Shown here one piece after another: positions 17,253-25,193 of a stretch of 64,000 nucleotides of DNA. The position numbers were made by a program, and so were the translations under genes. Location of the stretch: positions 108,957 through 172,956 of the forward strand of contig JACPEP010000008.1 in the NCBI GenBank assembly GCA_016183425.1, given 5' to 3'. The notes below the pieces were generated by a model that saw only the letters and a list, made by a program, of their open reading frames with translations, was not told the DNA's origin and did not search any database. The DNA comes from Chloroflexota bacterium (GTDB lineage Bacteria; Chloroflexota; Dehalococcoidia; JACPEP01). Numbering within the stretch: position 1 is the stretch's first letter; each line of letters opens with the position of its first letter.

Positions 17253-18731
17253 ATGCACGATGATCTCGAAGAGTACGCTGACCGCCAGGAAGAAGAAGGA
17301 GCGGTTCCTCATAAGCACTCAGACTTGATGGAGCTGGTCAGCGTAGGCATCGACATCGGTTCCTCCACATCCCACCTGATGTTCTCGCGCCTCTTACTGG
17401 AGCGGCGCGGCCGCGAGTTCTCCAGCCGTTTTGAGGTAGTCGAGCGAGAGTCCCTCTTTCGCTCTCCCATCCTACTAACCCCCTATCGGGATAGGGACAC
17501 CATTGATACCGAGGCACTGGCCCAATTTATCAACCGCTCTTACGCTGAGGCCGGGGTGGAATCCTCCCAGGTCGATACTGGTGCCGTTATCTGCACTGGG
17601 GAGGCGGTGAAGAAGAGGAACGCGGAGGCCATCGTCCGCCTTTTCGCCGACCAGGGGGGCAAGTTCGTCTGTGCTACGGCTGGGCCTAATTTGGAGACTG
17701 TTCTGGCCGCCCATGGCTCCGGTGCTGTTGCCCACTCCCGTGACAGCACCATAATGAACGTAGACATAGGAGGTGGCACCTGCAAACTAGCTATTGTAAA
17801 GAATGGAGCTATCCTGGAGACGGCCTGCATTAATGTGGGCTCCCGCCTAGTAGCCTGGGATACCCAGGGGCAGGTCAACCGTATCGAGGAAGCAGGGGCC
17901 AATATAGCCTCTTGGGCCGGGATACCTTTGGAACTGGGAAAGCCGCTGAGCCAGCAGAACAAGGTGGCTCTGGCTGAGGCTATGGCGCAGCTCCTGTTCG
18001 AGTTTCTTGAGGGCAAAGGTCTCTCCCCTCTGGCAGAGGAACTCCTCATCACGCCATTCTCTAGATATGTCAGGGATGGTGCCCGACTTTATTTCTCCGG
18101 GGGCGTGTCGGAATACATCTATGGTCGAGAGGTTCAGGACTATGGAGACCTGGGACGTCTCCTTGCCGAGTCAATCCAGAAGCGAGTCCCCGTCCTCGGC
18201 CTGAAAGTGGGAGAGCCAGATGAGGGGCTGCGGGCTACCGTCATTGGAGCCTCTCAATACACTATCCAGGTCAGCAGCAGCACTATATATCTCTCTCGGA
18301 AAGACCTTTTGCCCATCCGGGACCTCTTGGTGGTGGCACCCTTGTTGGAGGGGGTGGAGCCTAGTGCCGATGGGGTGGCCAATGCCATCGAGAGAGTCTT
18401 CATGCGCTTCGACCTGATGGAGCACCCGAGGCCGGTGGCCCTTTCCCTGCGGTGTCCTTGGGAGAACTCTTATACCACCCTGAAAAACCTTGGGCTGGGC
18501 GTGCTTCAGGCTAAGGCTTTATGGGGGCATCAGAATCCTTTTGTCCTGGTTTTCGATGCCGACATCGGGAGACTGGTGGGAGCGCTCTTAAAAGAGGAGC
18601 TCGCTCTGGAGCAAGAAGTGGTAGCGATAGACGAAATCACAGTGGGGGACCTGGATTTCATCGACATCGGGGAGGAACTGGGCTATTCTCAGGCAGTACC
18701 CGTGGTAGTGAAATCCCTGGTGTTCAGGTAG
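17253..18731 (+). CDS. eutA: EutA-like ethanolamine ammonia-lyase reactivating factor
   Basis: This 492-residue protein has an actin/Hsp70-like ATPase start (LVSVGIDIGSSTSHLMFSRL) and the phosphate-2 motif NVDIGGGTCKLAIV, matching EutA. EutA exchanges damaged cobalamin from B12-dependent ethanolamine ammonia-lyase. A TAGGAGG site precedes the ATG. No eutB, eutC or other ethanolamine or microcompartment gene is visible, so this is an orphan copy whose partner lies elsewhere or is a different B12 enzyme. Its place after the bicupin gene suggests a link to the amine-related cluster (inference). Confidence 0.85.
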   Translation: MHDDLEEYADRQEEEGAVPHKHSDLMELVSVGIDIGSSTSHLMFSRLLLERRGREFSSRFEVVERESLFRSPILLTPYRDRDTIDTEALAQFINRSYAEAGVESSQVDTGAVICTGEAVKKRNAEAIVRLFADQGGKFVCATAGPNLETVLAAHGSGAVAHSRDSTIMNVDIGGGTCKLAIVKNGAILETACINVGSRLVAWDTQGQVNRIEEAGANIASWAGIPLELGKPLSQQNKVALAEAMAQLLFEFLEGKGLSPLAEELLITPFSRYVRDGARLYFSGGVSEYIYGREVQDYGDLGRLLAESIQKRVPVLGLKVGEPDEGLRATVIGASQYTIQVSSSTIYLSRKDLLPIRDLLVVAPLLEGVEPSADGVANAIERVFMRFDLMEHPRPVALSLRCPWENSYTTLKNLGLGVLQAKALWGHQNPFVLVFDADIGRLVGALLKEELALEQEVVAIDEITVGDLDFIDIGEELGYSQAVPVVVKSLVFR

Positions 18732-18766
18732 TACGTCAGAGCCTCTATAGCGGCAAAAATCCCCGG

Positions 18767-19438
18767 CTAGTTCAGTTCTTCCACCAATCGACCGTGGTCC
18801 AGGCGCACCACTCGATCGGCCAGCCTGGCCACATCGGGGTCGTGGGTCACCATGATGATGGTGTGGCCATCTTCATGCATTTTTCGGAAGAGGGCCAGCA
18901 CCAGGTCTTCGTTGGCTTTGTCCAGATTGCCCGTAGGCTCGTCAGCCAGCATTATCTTCGGCTGGTTGATAAGAGCGCGGGCGATGCATACCCTCTGTTG
19001 CTCGCCTCCTGAGAGCTGAGAGGGCAGATGGTGCCACCGGGCCCCCAGTCCTATGGTCTCCAGAGCCTGTCGCGCCTCCTCCTCATCCGCCATGCTGTGA
19101 AAGTATTGGGCCAGCATCACGTTTTCCAGAGCTGTGAGGTAGGGCACCAGATGGAATTGCTGAAAAACAAGGCCAACGGTCTCTCTACGAAACCGAGTCA
19201 ATTGGGCGGGGGTAAACCTCTCCACATCGTTGCCATCGATAATCAAGGCACCGCTGGTTTGCCTATCCAGGCAACTGATGATGTTCAGCAAGGTGGTTTT
19301 GCCGGAGCCAGACGGCCCCATTATGCACAGCCATTCTCCCGGCGGGACACCTATGGTGACGTGGTCCAGGGCACATGTCTTGCCATTGTAAAGCTTGGTA
19401 AGCTCCCTCGCCCGAACAATTTGCGCCACGGCATTCAT
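18767..19438 (-). CDS. ABC transporter ATP-binding protein (LolD/MacB type)
   Basis: This 223-residue ATPase has Walker A GPSGSGKTT, Q-loop FQQFHLVP, signature LSGGEQQR and Walker B IMLADEPTGNLD. The start at 19438 gives normal length and follows AAAGGGG; the longer ORF-track start runs into the permease gene. It lies 14 bp after the second FtsX-like permease in an operon headed by Ftr1-DUF2318. In the Campylobacter P19/FtrP iron system a similar ATPase (Cj1663) works with two FtsX-like permeases. A role in energising iron handling at the membrane is inferred from this order. Confidence 0.92.
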   Translation of the reverse strand: MNAVAQIVRARELTKLYNGKTCALDHVTIGVPPGEWLCIMGPSGSGKTTLLNIISCLDRQTSGALIIDGNDVERFTPAQLTRFRRETVGLVFQQFHLVPYLTALENVMLAQYFHSMADEEEARQALETIGLGARWHHLPSQLSGGEQQRVCIARALINQPKIMLADEPTGNLDKANEDLVLALFRKMHEDGHTIIMVTHDPDVARLADRVVRLDHGRLVEELN

Positions 19439-19452
19439 ACCCCTTTCGGTAG

Positions 19453-20601
19453 TCACTCGCCCCTCAAAGTGATAGCCGGGTCGACATTCACCGCCCGCCT
19501 CACGGGAATCACGCTGGCCGACAGCGCCACCACCAGGGCCACTGCCAGGCTGAGGGGGAAGACAAGAGGACTCAGGGAAACGGTGCTGCCAAATACTGTT
19601 AGGCCGATTACCTGGGCAATAAAAAACCCCAGGACACAACCCAGGATGCCCCCAGAGACGCCGATGGTGGCCGCCTCCGCCATAAAGAGCTGAGCGATGC
19701 GTCCTCTGCCAGCGCCCAATGCCCTCAAAAGGCCGATCTCCTTCGTCCTTTCCAAGACGGTAGTGGTCATGGTGCTAACCATGGTCAGGGCCGAGGTAAG
19801 TAATACCAGGAGGGTTACTATGGCCAAGAGAAGTTCCACCTTGCCCAATACCGCCGCCTCCGCCTGGGCGATCTGGCCGATGACCTTGGCCTGAACCTGC
19901 GGCATCCTCTTCTCGATTTGGGAGGCGGTAGCCGCCACCGGCTGCTTATCCGTCAGGGCACTCACCTGGACAATACTTACCGACCCCTCTTTCCCCAACA
20001 ACTCCTGAGCTCTAACCAGGGCCACCAAAACCTGGCTATCTTCCTCGGCTCCGGTATCCACGATACCGGCCACAGTCAGGTTCTGAACTCGGTTGTTGTA
20101 GCTGATGGGGAGGGAGCTACCCGGCTTAATCTGGAGCTTCTGGGCGACCTCGCTGCCCACCAGCGCCTCCGGAGCCTGTTCTGATGGCCACCTTCCCGTA
20201 ACCTGCCACCAGGGGCTCACCCCCCGCACCTGGCCGAAGCTCGTCCCCGCTAGAACCACCTTCTGCTGGGCCACCTGGACGACACCGTAAAGATAAGGCA
20301 CGTAACCCGCCATGTGGGGCGCTATATCATCGGACAGCGCCGCCAGTTGGCTCTCTTGGATGAGCTCCCCCATGGAACCAACTTCCAGCTTTCCCGCTCC
20401 CAACGGCAGAGAGTCAGATCGGGGCACCAGTAGTATGTTGGCACCATAGGACCTAAGCGCCTTGCCCGCCTTTCCCCGGGCATCCAGGGATACCGAGGCC
20501 AGGGCAGAAACTAAAGATGCTCCCAGCAGCACCGCCAGCACCGCGATAGCGATGCGCGTTCGCCGGTTCTTGAGGGATTTAGCTAGAATCCTCAAAAACA
20601 T
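19453..20601 (-). CDS. FtsX-like ABC permease, second copy
   Basis: This is a MacB/FtsX-type permease of about 382 residues with one N-terminal and three C-terminal membrane segments around a large extracytoplasmic domain. The start at 20601 (MFLRILAKSLKNRRTR) is preferred because it aligns with the start of the first permease; a longer ATG start exists at 20634. TTTVLERTKEIGLLRALGA is the family cytoplasmic coupling segment. RSYGANILLVPRSD is shared with the upstream permease, showing tandem duplication. It is the third gene of the Ftr1 operon, equivalent to Cj1662 or Cj1661 of the Campylobacter cluster (inference). Confidence 0.88.
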   Translation of the reverse strand: MFLRILAKSLKNRRTRIAIAVLAVLLGASLVSALASVSLDARGKAGKALRSYGANILLVPRSDSLPLGAGKLEVGSMGELIQESQLAALSDDIAPHMAGYVPYLYGVVQVAQQKVVLAGTSFGQVRGVSPWWQVTGRWPSEQAPEALVGSEVAQKLQIKPGSSLPISYNNRVQNLTVAGIVDTGAEEDSQVLVALVRAQELLGKEGSVSIVQVSALTDKQPVAATASQIEKRMPQVQAKVIGQIAQAEAAVLGKVELLLAIVTLLVLLTSALTMVSTMTTTVLERTKEIGLLRALGAGRGRIAQLFMAEAATIGVSGGILGCVLGFFIAQVIGLTVFGSTVSLSPLVFPLSLAVALVVALSASVIPVRRAVNVDPAITLRGE

Positions 20602-20636
20602 GGTCCCTTTTCTTGCTCTGATTGCCCGGAGCATCG

Positions 20637-21968
20637 TCAGACACCCCTCATCAGGCTGACAGGTTCTATCTTCATCGCCGTTCTAACCGGCAAGGCACTG
20701 CCCAGCAAGGCGACGCCCATAGCCAGCATGATGGCTACCGGTAGCACCAGGGGGTTTACGGTCACAGAGGCGTTGAATACCGTCGCTCCCACGTAGGCCG
20801 CCAGTCCCATACCCCCCACATAACCCAAGGCTCCCCCCACCAGGCCTATTAACGCCGCTTCGCTGAGAAAAATGATAGCCACCTGCCCGTTCTCGGCACC
20901 GATAGCCTTCATGATCCCGATCTCGCCACGACGTTCCAGGACGGTGGTGGTCATGGTGGTCAGCACGCCCAAACCTGAGGCCAACAAGGCTACCCCAGTG
21001 ACCAGATAGATGAGGATCTGGGTTTTCACAGCAAAGGAGCCTTCCGCCTCCGATATCTGGCGGATAGGCTTGGCCTCCACGCCTGGAATCACCTCCTTGA
21101 TCTGGGTCACTACCGCCTCGATAATGGGCGAGCAGTACCACTTTTCGTATTCCTCAGGCGTCATATCTTCCAAGCGCTTGTTTCGGATGTCCGGAGCTAG
21201 CTTTTCTTTGGGCAAAGTTAGGGCGCTCACCAGAACCTCGCTGGTGCCATGAGAAAGCCCCAGAAGGCGCTGGGCCGTGGGTAAGGGGGTAAAAATCTGG
21301 TTGTCTTCAAAGCTGCCGGTGCTGACGATGCCCACCACATCCAGGCTTATGGATTTGTCCCGGTAGGCTGCCGTTAACGAATCGCCCGGACTGAGGTTTA
21401 GGCGTCGGGCCACGGCCGCGCCCACCATGGCTTCTTGCGATGTCTGGTCACTGGCCCAGCGGCCCTGCACCTTCCACCAGGGGGACATGGTTCTGACGCC
21501 GGTCCTTACGAGAGTAGCCTCGCCGAGGGCGGTTTGTTCGGCGAGCCCAGAGGTCACGGCCGTTCCCGCTGGTATCTTCAACTCCTGGTCAAACCAGGTG
21601 CCGGTAAGCGCCACCGGGACACCATTGGCATCGGTCACCACAACGCTGAGATAGGGAACAAAACCCAGGATGTTGTTCCGCCAGAAGATGGTCTTCAGCT
21701 TGACCAGGTCATGCTCGTCGATGTAGCGCTGGCTCCCCACCGGCTGGAGATTTACTCCCCCCACCTGGAGACGCAGCTCGTCGGACTGAGGTACCACCAG
21801 GATATTGGCACCGTAGGACCGCAACTCCCGGCTCATCTTCTCCATAATGTCGCTGGAGACGCTAAGGAGGGCCGTAGCCAGGGCGGAGCCAATGAATATC
21901 GCCATGATGGCCAGGGCGACGCGCCTCTTGCGGCGGAGGAAGGTCTCTCTGAGTATTCTAAAAAGCAC
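20637..21968 (-). CDS. FtsX-like ABC permease, first copy
   Basis: This 443-residue FtsX/MacB-like permease has an N-terminal membrane helix (ALAIMAIFIGSALATALL), an extracytoplasmic domain, and three C-terminal helices with the coupling motif TTTVLERRGEIGIMKAIGA. It is paralogous to the next gene but has a longer periplasmic-type domain (EDMTPEEYEKWY region). It starts at GTG 22 bp after the Ftr1 gene. With the second permease and the ATPase it probably forms a heterodimeric transporter or mechanotransmission complex dedicated to iron. Confidence 0.88.
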   Translation of the reverse strand: MLFRILRETFLRRKRRVALAIMAIFIGSALATALLSVSSDIMEKMSRELRSYGANILVVPQSDELRLQVGGVNLQPVGSQRYIDEHDLVKLKTIFWRNNILGFVPYLSVVVTDANGVPVALTGTWFDQELKIPAGTAVTSGLAEQTALGEATLVRTGVRTMSPWWKVQGRWASDQTSQEAMVGAAVARRLNLSPGDSLTAAYRDKSISLDVVGIVSTGSFEDNQIFTPLPTAQRLLGLSHGTSEVLVSALTLPKEKLAPDIRNKRLEDMTPEEYEKWYCSPIIEAVVTQIKEVIPGVEAKPIRQISEAEGSFAVKTQILIYLVTGVALLASGLGVLTTMTTTVLERRGEIGIMKAIGAENGQVAIIFLSEAALIGLVGGALGYVGGMGLAAYVGATVFNASVTVNPLVLPVAIMLAMGVALLGSALPVRTAMKIEPVSLMRGV

Positions 21969-21990
21969 CTCCGGCTTCCCCCTTTGTATG

Positions 21991-23274
21991 CTACTTGCTA
22001 AAGCGGGGCTGGGCCGTCTCCAGATCCTTCAGGGCTATCATCAAGGCAGTTCCATCGGTGGTGGATTTCAAAGGGAAGGGGTTGCAGCCTCCCCCCAAAC
22101 CCATAGTGCGCATGGGAATGGGGGCATTGCAGTTCTTGCAGATGGCGTTCTCGCCTTCCTGAGCATAACCAACAGCGCCGCATATGGAGCAAGCGTCCAC
22201 AGCGGTGACCAAAGAGCCGTCCTCCAGCTTCACCGCCAGTAGCCTCACGCCCACATCGGCAATCTGAGCTACGAACTTGTGCAAACGGCCCTCCTCCAGG
22301 CTTGCCACAGGGATACGTACCTCTTCTCCAGAGGCAGCCACCGGTTGCGGCACGGGATCGACGAAGTTAGAACCGGCCAGGACGGTGGTGCCCATAGCAA
22401 AAATAGTGACCAGGGCGGCGGCGACGCCGGCCAGACGCCACGCTCTCTCTCGACCCGCGGCGGCCAGCCTCTTCCGGCGCTCCGCTGAGGGAAGCCCCTC
22501 AAGGGTAGATTCTGAAGCCCCAGGCTTCCCCTGCATCCCCCAGATAAGAAGCACTGCCGGCACCGCCAGCAAGGCCATGAGGATGATTGTAGAAGAGTCA
22601 TCGCGCACAAAGTACCCCAGAAAGGCCATGATCTCTTTGTTCATGGGTATGACCTGAACCTCAGCAAATTCATGCACGCTGCCGGCGACCAGCTTGATGG
22701 CCAAAAGGAGGAGGACGATGCTGGTTACCGTGAAAAAGCGAGAAAGGTTGATACGAACACTGCCTCTGACGAAGAAGACGGCGAAGAGAGCCGCTAGCCC
22801 CAGGCCGAATATGCCGCCAATAAAGCTCAAGACGTTCATCTCGCCCAGAGTGGCCGCGGCCAAGAAAAGAACCATCTCTACGCCCTCTCGGAAAACCATC
22901 AGGAAGGTGAAAACGAGCAGCCCAACACCCTGTCCCATAGAGGCGGCGTCGCTAACCACCAGGGAGGCGAGCCTATCCTCTAGCTGCTGTTTGATGTTGC
23001 GGGCGGTGCGCCACATCCAGAGGACCATGCTGGCCACGAAGACCCCGGCCACCCCCAGGAGGGTGCCCTCCATAAACTCGTTCTCAGGGTCGATATCGAG
23101 GATCTGAAACATAGCCGCCACGCCTAAGCTGGCGATGGCCGCCAAAACAAGGCCTATGTATACGAAGCGGCTAAGGGAGTCTCTTCCTGTCTTGCGCAGG
23201 TAAGCCAGAATGATGCCCACCACCAGCGCCGCCTCGATGCCCTCGCGAAGGGCGATGACCAGGGATTCAATCAC
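21991..23274 (-). CDS. Ftr1-type iron permease fused to DUF2318 domain
   Basis: This 427-residue membrane protein's N-terminal part (about residues 1-250) is an Ftr1/EfeU iron permease with two REGxE motifs (LREGIEAALVVG and FREGVEMVLFLAA) and seven predicted helices. After a charged loop and another helix, the C-terminal part (about 320-427) is DUF2318, with Cys pairs SICGAVGY and ICKNCNAPIP. In Campylobacter the permease and DUF2318 are separate proteins of the P19 iron system; here they are fused. It starts at GTG after AAAGGAG and heads the operon. No P19/Tp34 periplasmic protein is visible. Confidence 0.9.
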   Translation of the reverse strand: MIESLVIALREGIEAALVVGIILAYLRKTGRDSLSRFVYIGLVLAAIASLGVAAMFQILDIDPENEFMEGTLLGVAGVFVASMVLWMWRTARNIKQQLEDRLASLVVSDAASMGQGVGLLVFTFLMVFREGVEMVLFLAAATLGEMNVLSFIGGIFGLGLAALFAVFFVRGSVRINLSRFFTVTSIVLLLLAIKLVAGSVHEFAEVQVIPMNKEIMAFLGYFVRDDSSTIILMALLAVPAVLLIWGMQGKPGASESTLEGLPSAERRKRLAAAGRERAWRLAGVAAALVTIFAMGTTVLAGSNFVDPVPQPVAASGEEVRIPVASLEEGRLHKFVAQIADVGVRLLAVKLEDGSLVTAVDACSICGAVGYAQEGENAICKNCNAPIPMRTMGLGGGCNPFPLKSTTDGTALMIALKDLETAQPRFSK

Positions 23275-23373
23275 GATAGACTCCTTTCTCGCTACTGCGA
23301 ACTATCCGCAATAAAGAACATAAAAAAACTCAATGCCTCTGAATATGGTAAAAGCCAACGAAAATCAGTTGCA

Positions 23374-23402
23374 ATTATAGTCACAATTTTGCCTTTTGTC
23401 AA
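23374..23402 (-). promoter_or_regulatory. Promoter of the Ftr1 iron operon
   Basis: On the minus strand this reads TTGACA, 17 bases, TATAAT, a perfect vegetative sigma consensus at optimal spacing. It predicts a leader of about 90 bases before the Ftr1 GTG. So strong a promoter implies repression; an imperfect inverted repeat (GCAAAATTGT...ATAATTGC) overlaps the -10 and could bind a Fur/DtxR-type iron regulator (inference). Confidence 0.8.
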
Positions 23403-23446
23403 TACTTTTTGGGCTCCCCACATTTTAACATAGAGCCCTACACTTG

Positions 23447-23475
23447 TTGACGGTGTGCCGACGCCCCACTATACT
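23447..23475 (+). promoter_or_regulatory. Promoter of the flavoprotein-UbiA fusion gene
   Basis: TTGACG, 17 bases, TATACT on the plus strand, diverging from the Ftr1 promoter about 45 bp away. It predicts a start near 23482 and a short leader of about 38 bases. Confidence 0.7.
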
Positions 23476-23519
23476 GGTGCTGTACTTCATGTTTACATGT
23501 TTATAGGAGGTTGATGCCA

Positions 23520-25055
23520 GTGAACCAGCAAGGAACGCACAGCCGAGAGGAGATCATGGAGCTGCTGGATGGTCTGGAGGTGGCCGCCATCTCCACCGCT
23601 GCCGGCGACCGCCTACGCACCCGCATGATGCACTACGGGGTGGACAAGGATTTCAATTTCTACCTGGCCAGCATGAAGGGCGACCCCAAAACCCTTCAGA
23701 TAACCCACCACCCCTCCGTGTCCATCCTCGCCTTCAAGCAGGAGGAGAACATCAACGACAGCCGAGAGGTGGAGGTCATCGGCAAGGCGGTGATGGTCAG
23801 AGACGACGCCGAGCGTCAACGTGCCCTGGAAGCCACCGCCCGCAAGTCGCCCGTGGTCAAGTATATGATGGAGACGGGCAACCAGGGACTCTTGGACTGC
23901 ATCAAGGTAGTCCCGGAGACCGTCAAGTTCCGGGTGTTCCGGGAGATCGTTCAGGGGATGCCCCCCACCGTTATGGAGTTCCCCCAGCATCGGGTGGTAG
24001 TGAACGACTGGTCTCTCCTGAATCTAAAGCTAAGAAACTGGGTCACTGAGGTGCGAGTTCCCTTCTTGAGCGCCAGCGTTGTCCCCATCCTCCTGGGGTC
24101 GGCCATCGCTGGGATGGCCAGCGGCACCTTTCACTGGGGCTTTTTCCTCCTCACCCTGTTGGGCGGCGTTCTCCTTCAGGCGGGCACCAACGTCATGAAC
24201 GACTACGCCGACCACCGCAGCGGCAACGACGACATAAACCAGGAATTCGTTCGTCCCTTCAGCGGCGGCAGCCGCATCATACAGCTGGGACTGTTGTCAC
24301 CCCTGGAGGTGCTTTCCGGCGCCCTTCTTTTCTTCACCCTGGGCAGCCTCATCGGCCTTTACCTGGTATGGGCCCGGGGCTGGCCTGTCCTGGCCCTGGG
24401 TGTGGTGGGGGTGGCCTCTGGTTTCTTCTACAGCCTGAAGCCCGTGGACTGGGGAAGCCGCGGCGTCGGGGAAACGGCGGTGGGACTGAATTTCGGCATT
24501 CTCATGGCCCTGGGAGCCTACTATGTGCAGACCCTGTCCTTTAGCTGGGTGCCCGTGGTGGCCGCCCTGCCTGTTTCCCTTCTCATTGCCGCTGTCCTCT
24601 ACATCAACGAGTTCCCCGACTATCATGCCGATAAGGCGGTAGGTAAGAATACCCTGGTAGTGCGCCTGGGGCGGCATCGGGCGGTGGTGGGCTACCTGGC
24701 CCTCATGGCCACTACTTATATTAGCATCATAGTTGGTGTGGCCTGGGGCATCCTGCCTTGGTTCACCCTTCTAGCTTTGGTCACCCTGCCCCTGGCGGTG
24801 AAGGGTGTCCTCAACGCCCGAAAACACTATGCCAGCTCCTACGATCTCATTCCCGCCAACGCCGCCACCATCCTGGTGCATCTGGCCGTAGGTCTCATCC
24901 TCACCCTGGCCTTCCTGTGGGAGGCTTTTCAAGTCCAGGGATTGCTATATGTGGCGGTCGCCGGAACGGTCTTCCTTCTCTACGTTCTCTACGAATATCG
25001 CCATATTGAGCAGCAGAAGAACGCCTTCCTGGGCCTGAAGCGAAGCGTGGGTTAA
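23520..25055 (+). CDS. FMN-binding split-barrel domain fused to UbiA/MenA-type prenyltransferase
   Basis: This is a protein of about 511 residues. The first 150 residues resemble pyridoxamine-5'-phosphate-oxidase-like flavin split barrels (MELLDGLEVAAISTAAGD, FYLASMKGDPKTLQI). From about residue 165 there is an eight- to nine-helix UbiA prenyltransferase with both Asp-rich motifs, NVMNDYADHRSGND and NEFPDYHADKAVGKN, the second followed by TLVVRLG as in MenA. It probably makes a prenylated quinone precursor such as demethylmenaquinone. The start is uncertain: GTG at 23520 is nine bases after AGGAGG; ATG at 23514 is only three bases away. The flavin-domain fusion is unusual. Confidence 0.82.
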   Translation: MNQQGTHSREEIMELLDGLEVAAISTAAGDRLRTRMMHYGVDKDFNFYLASMKGDPKTLQITHHPSVSILAFKQEENINDSREVEVIGKAVMVRDDAERQRALEATARKSPVVKYMMETGNQGLLDCIKVVPETVKFRVFREIVQGMPPTVMEFPQHRVVVNDWSLLNLKLRNWVTEVRVPFLSASVVPILLGSAIAGMASGTFHWGFFLLTLLGGVLLQAGTNVMNDYADHRSGNDDINQEFVRPFSGGSRIIQLGLLSPLEVLSGALLFFTLGSLIGLYLVWARGWPVLALGVVGVASGFFYSLKPVDWGSRGVGETAVGLNFGILMALGAYYVQTLSFSWVPVVAALPVSLLIAAVLYINEFPDYHADKAVGKNTLVVRLGRHRAVVGYLALMATTYISIIVGVAWGILPWFTLLALVTLPLAVKGVLNARKHYASSYDLIPANAATILVHLAVGLILTLAFLWEAFQVQGLLYVAVAGTVFLLYVLYEYRHIEQQKNAFLGLKRSVG

Positions 25056-25088
25056 AGGGATCTTTCCAGAGCTGAGGTTGTTTAACAA

Positions 25089-25131
25089 TGTCATTCTGAG
25101 GATTCTCCGCCTCTGGCGGATCAGAATGACA
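25089..25131. repeat. Nested inverted repeat, dispersed-repeat family
   Basis: The outer arms TGTCATTCTGA/TCAGAATGACA (11 bp, perfect) enclose an inner hairpin TCCGCC-TCT-GGCGGA. TCAGAATGACA recurs at 34578, and the inner hairpin type recurs at 30678, 34607, 42175 and 51238. Its position 34 bp after the UbiA fusion stop would let it act as a terminator, though it is followed by only a weak T-run (TTTTTTCT at 25138). Confidence 0.75.
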
Positions 25132-25193
25132 GGACATTTTTTCTAAACACCCTCCAGATCTGGGGATTGAATAAAACGGATGGGGGTCGCCTA

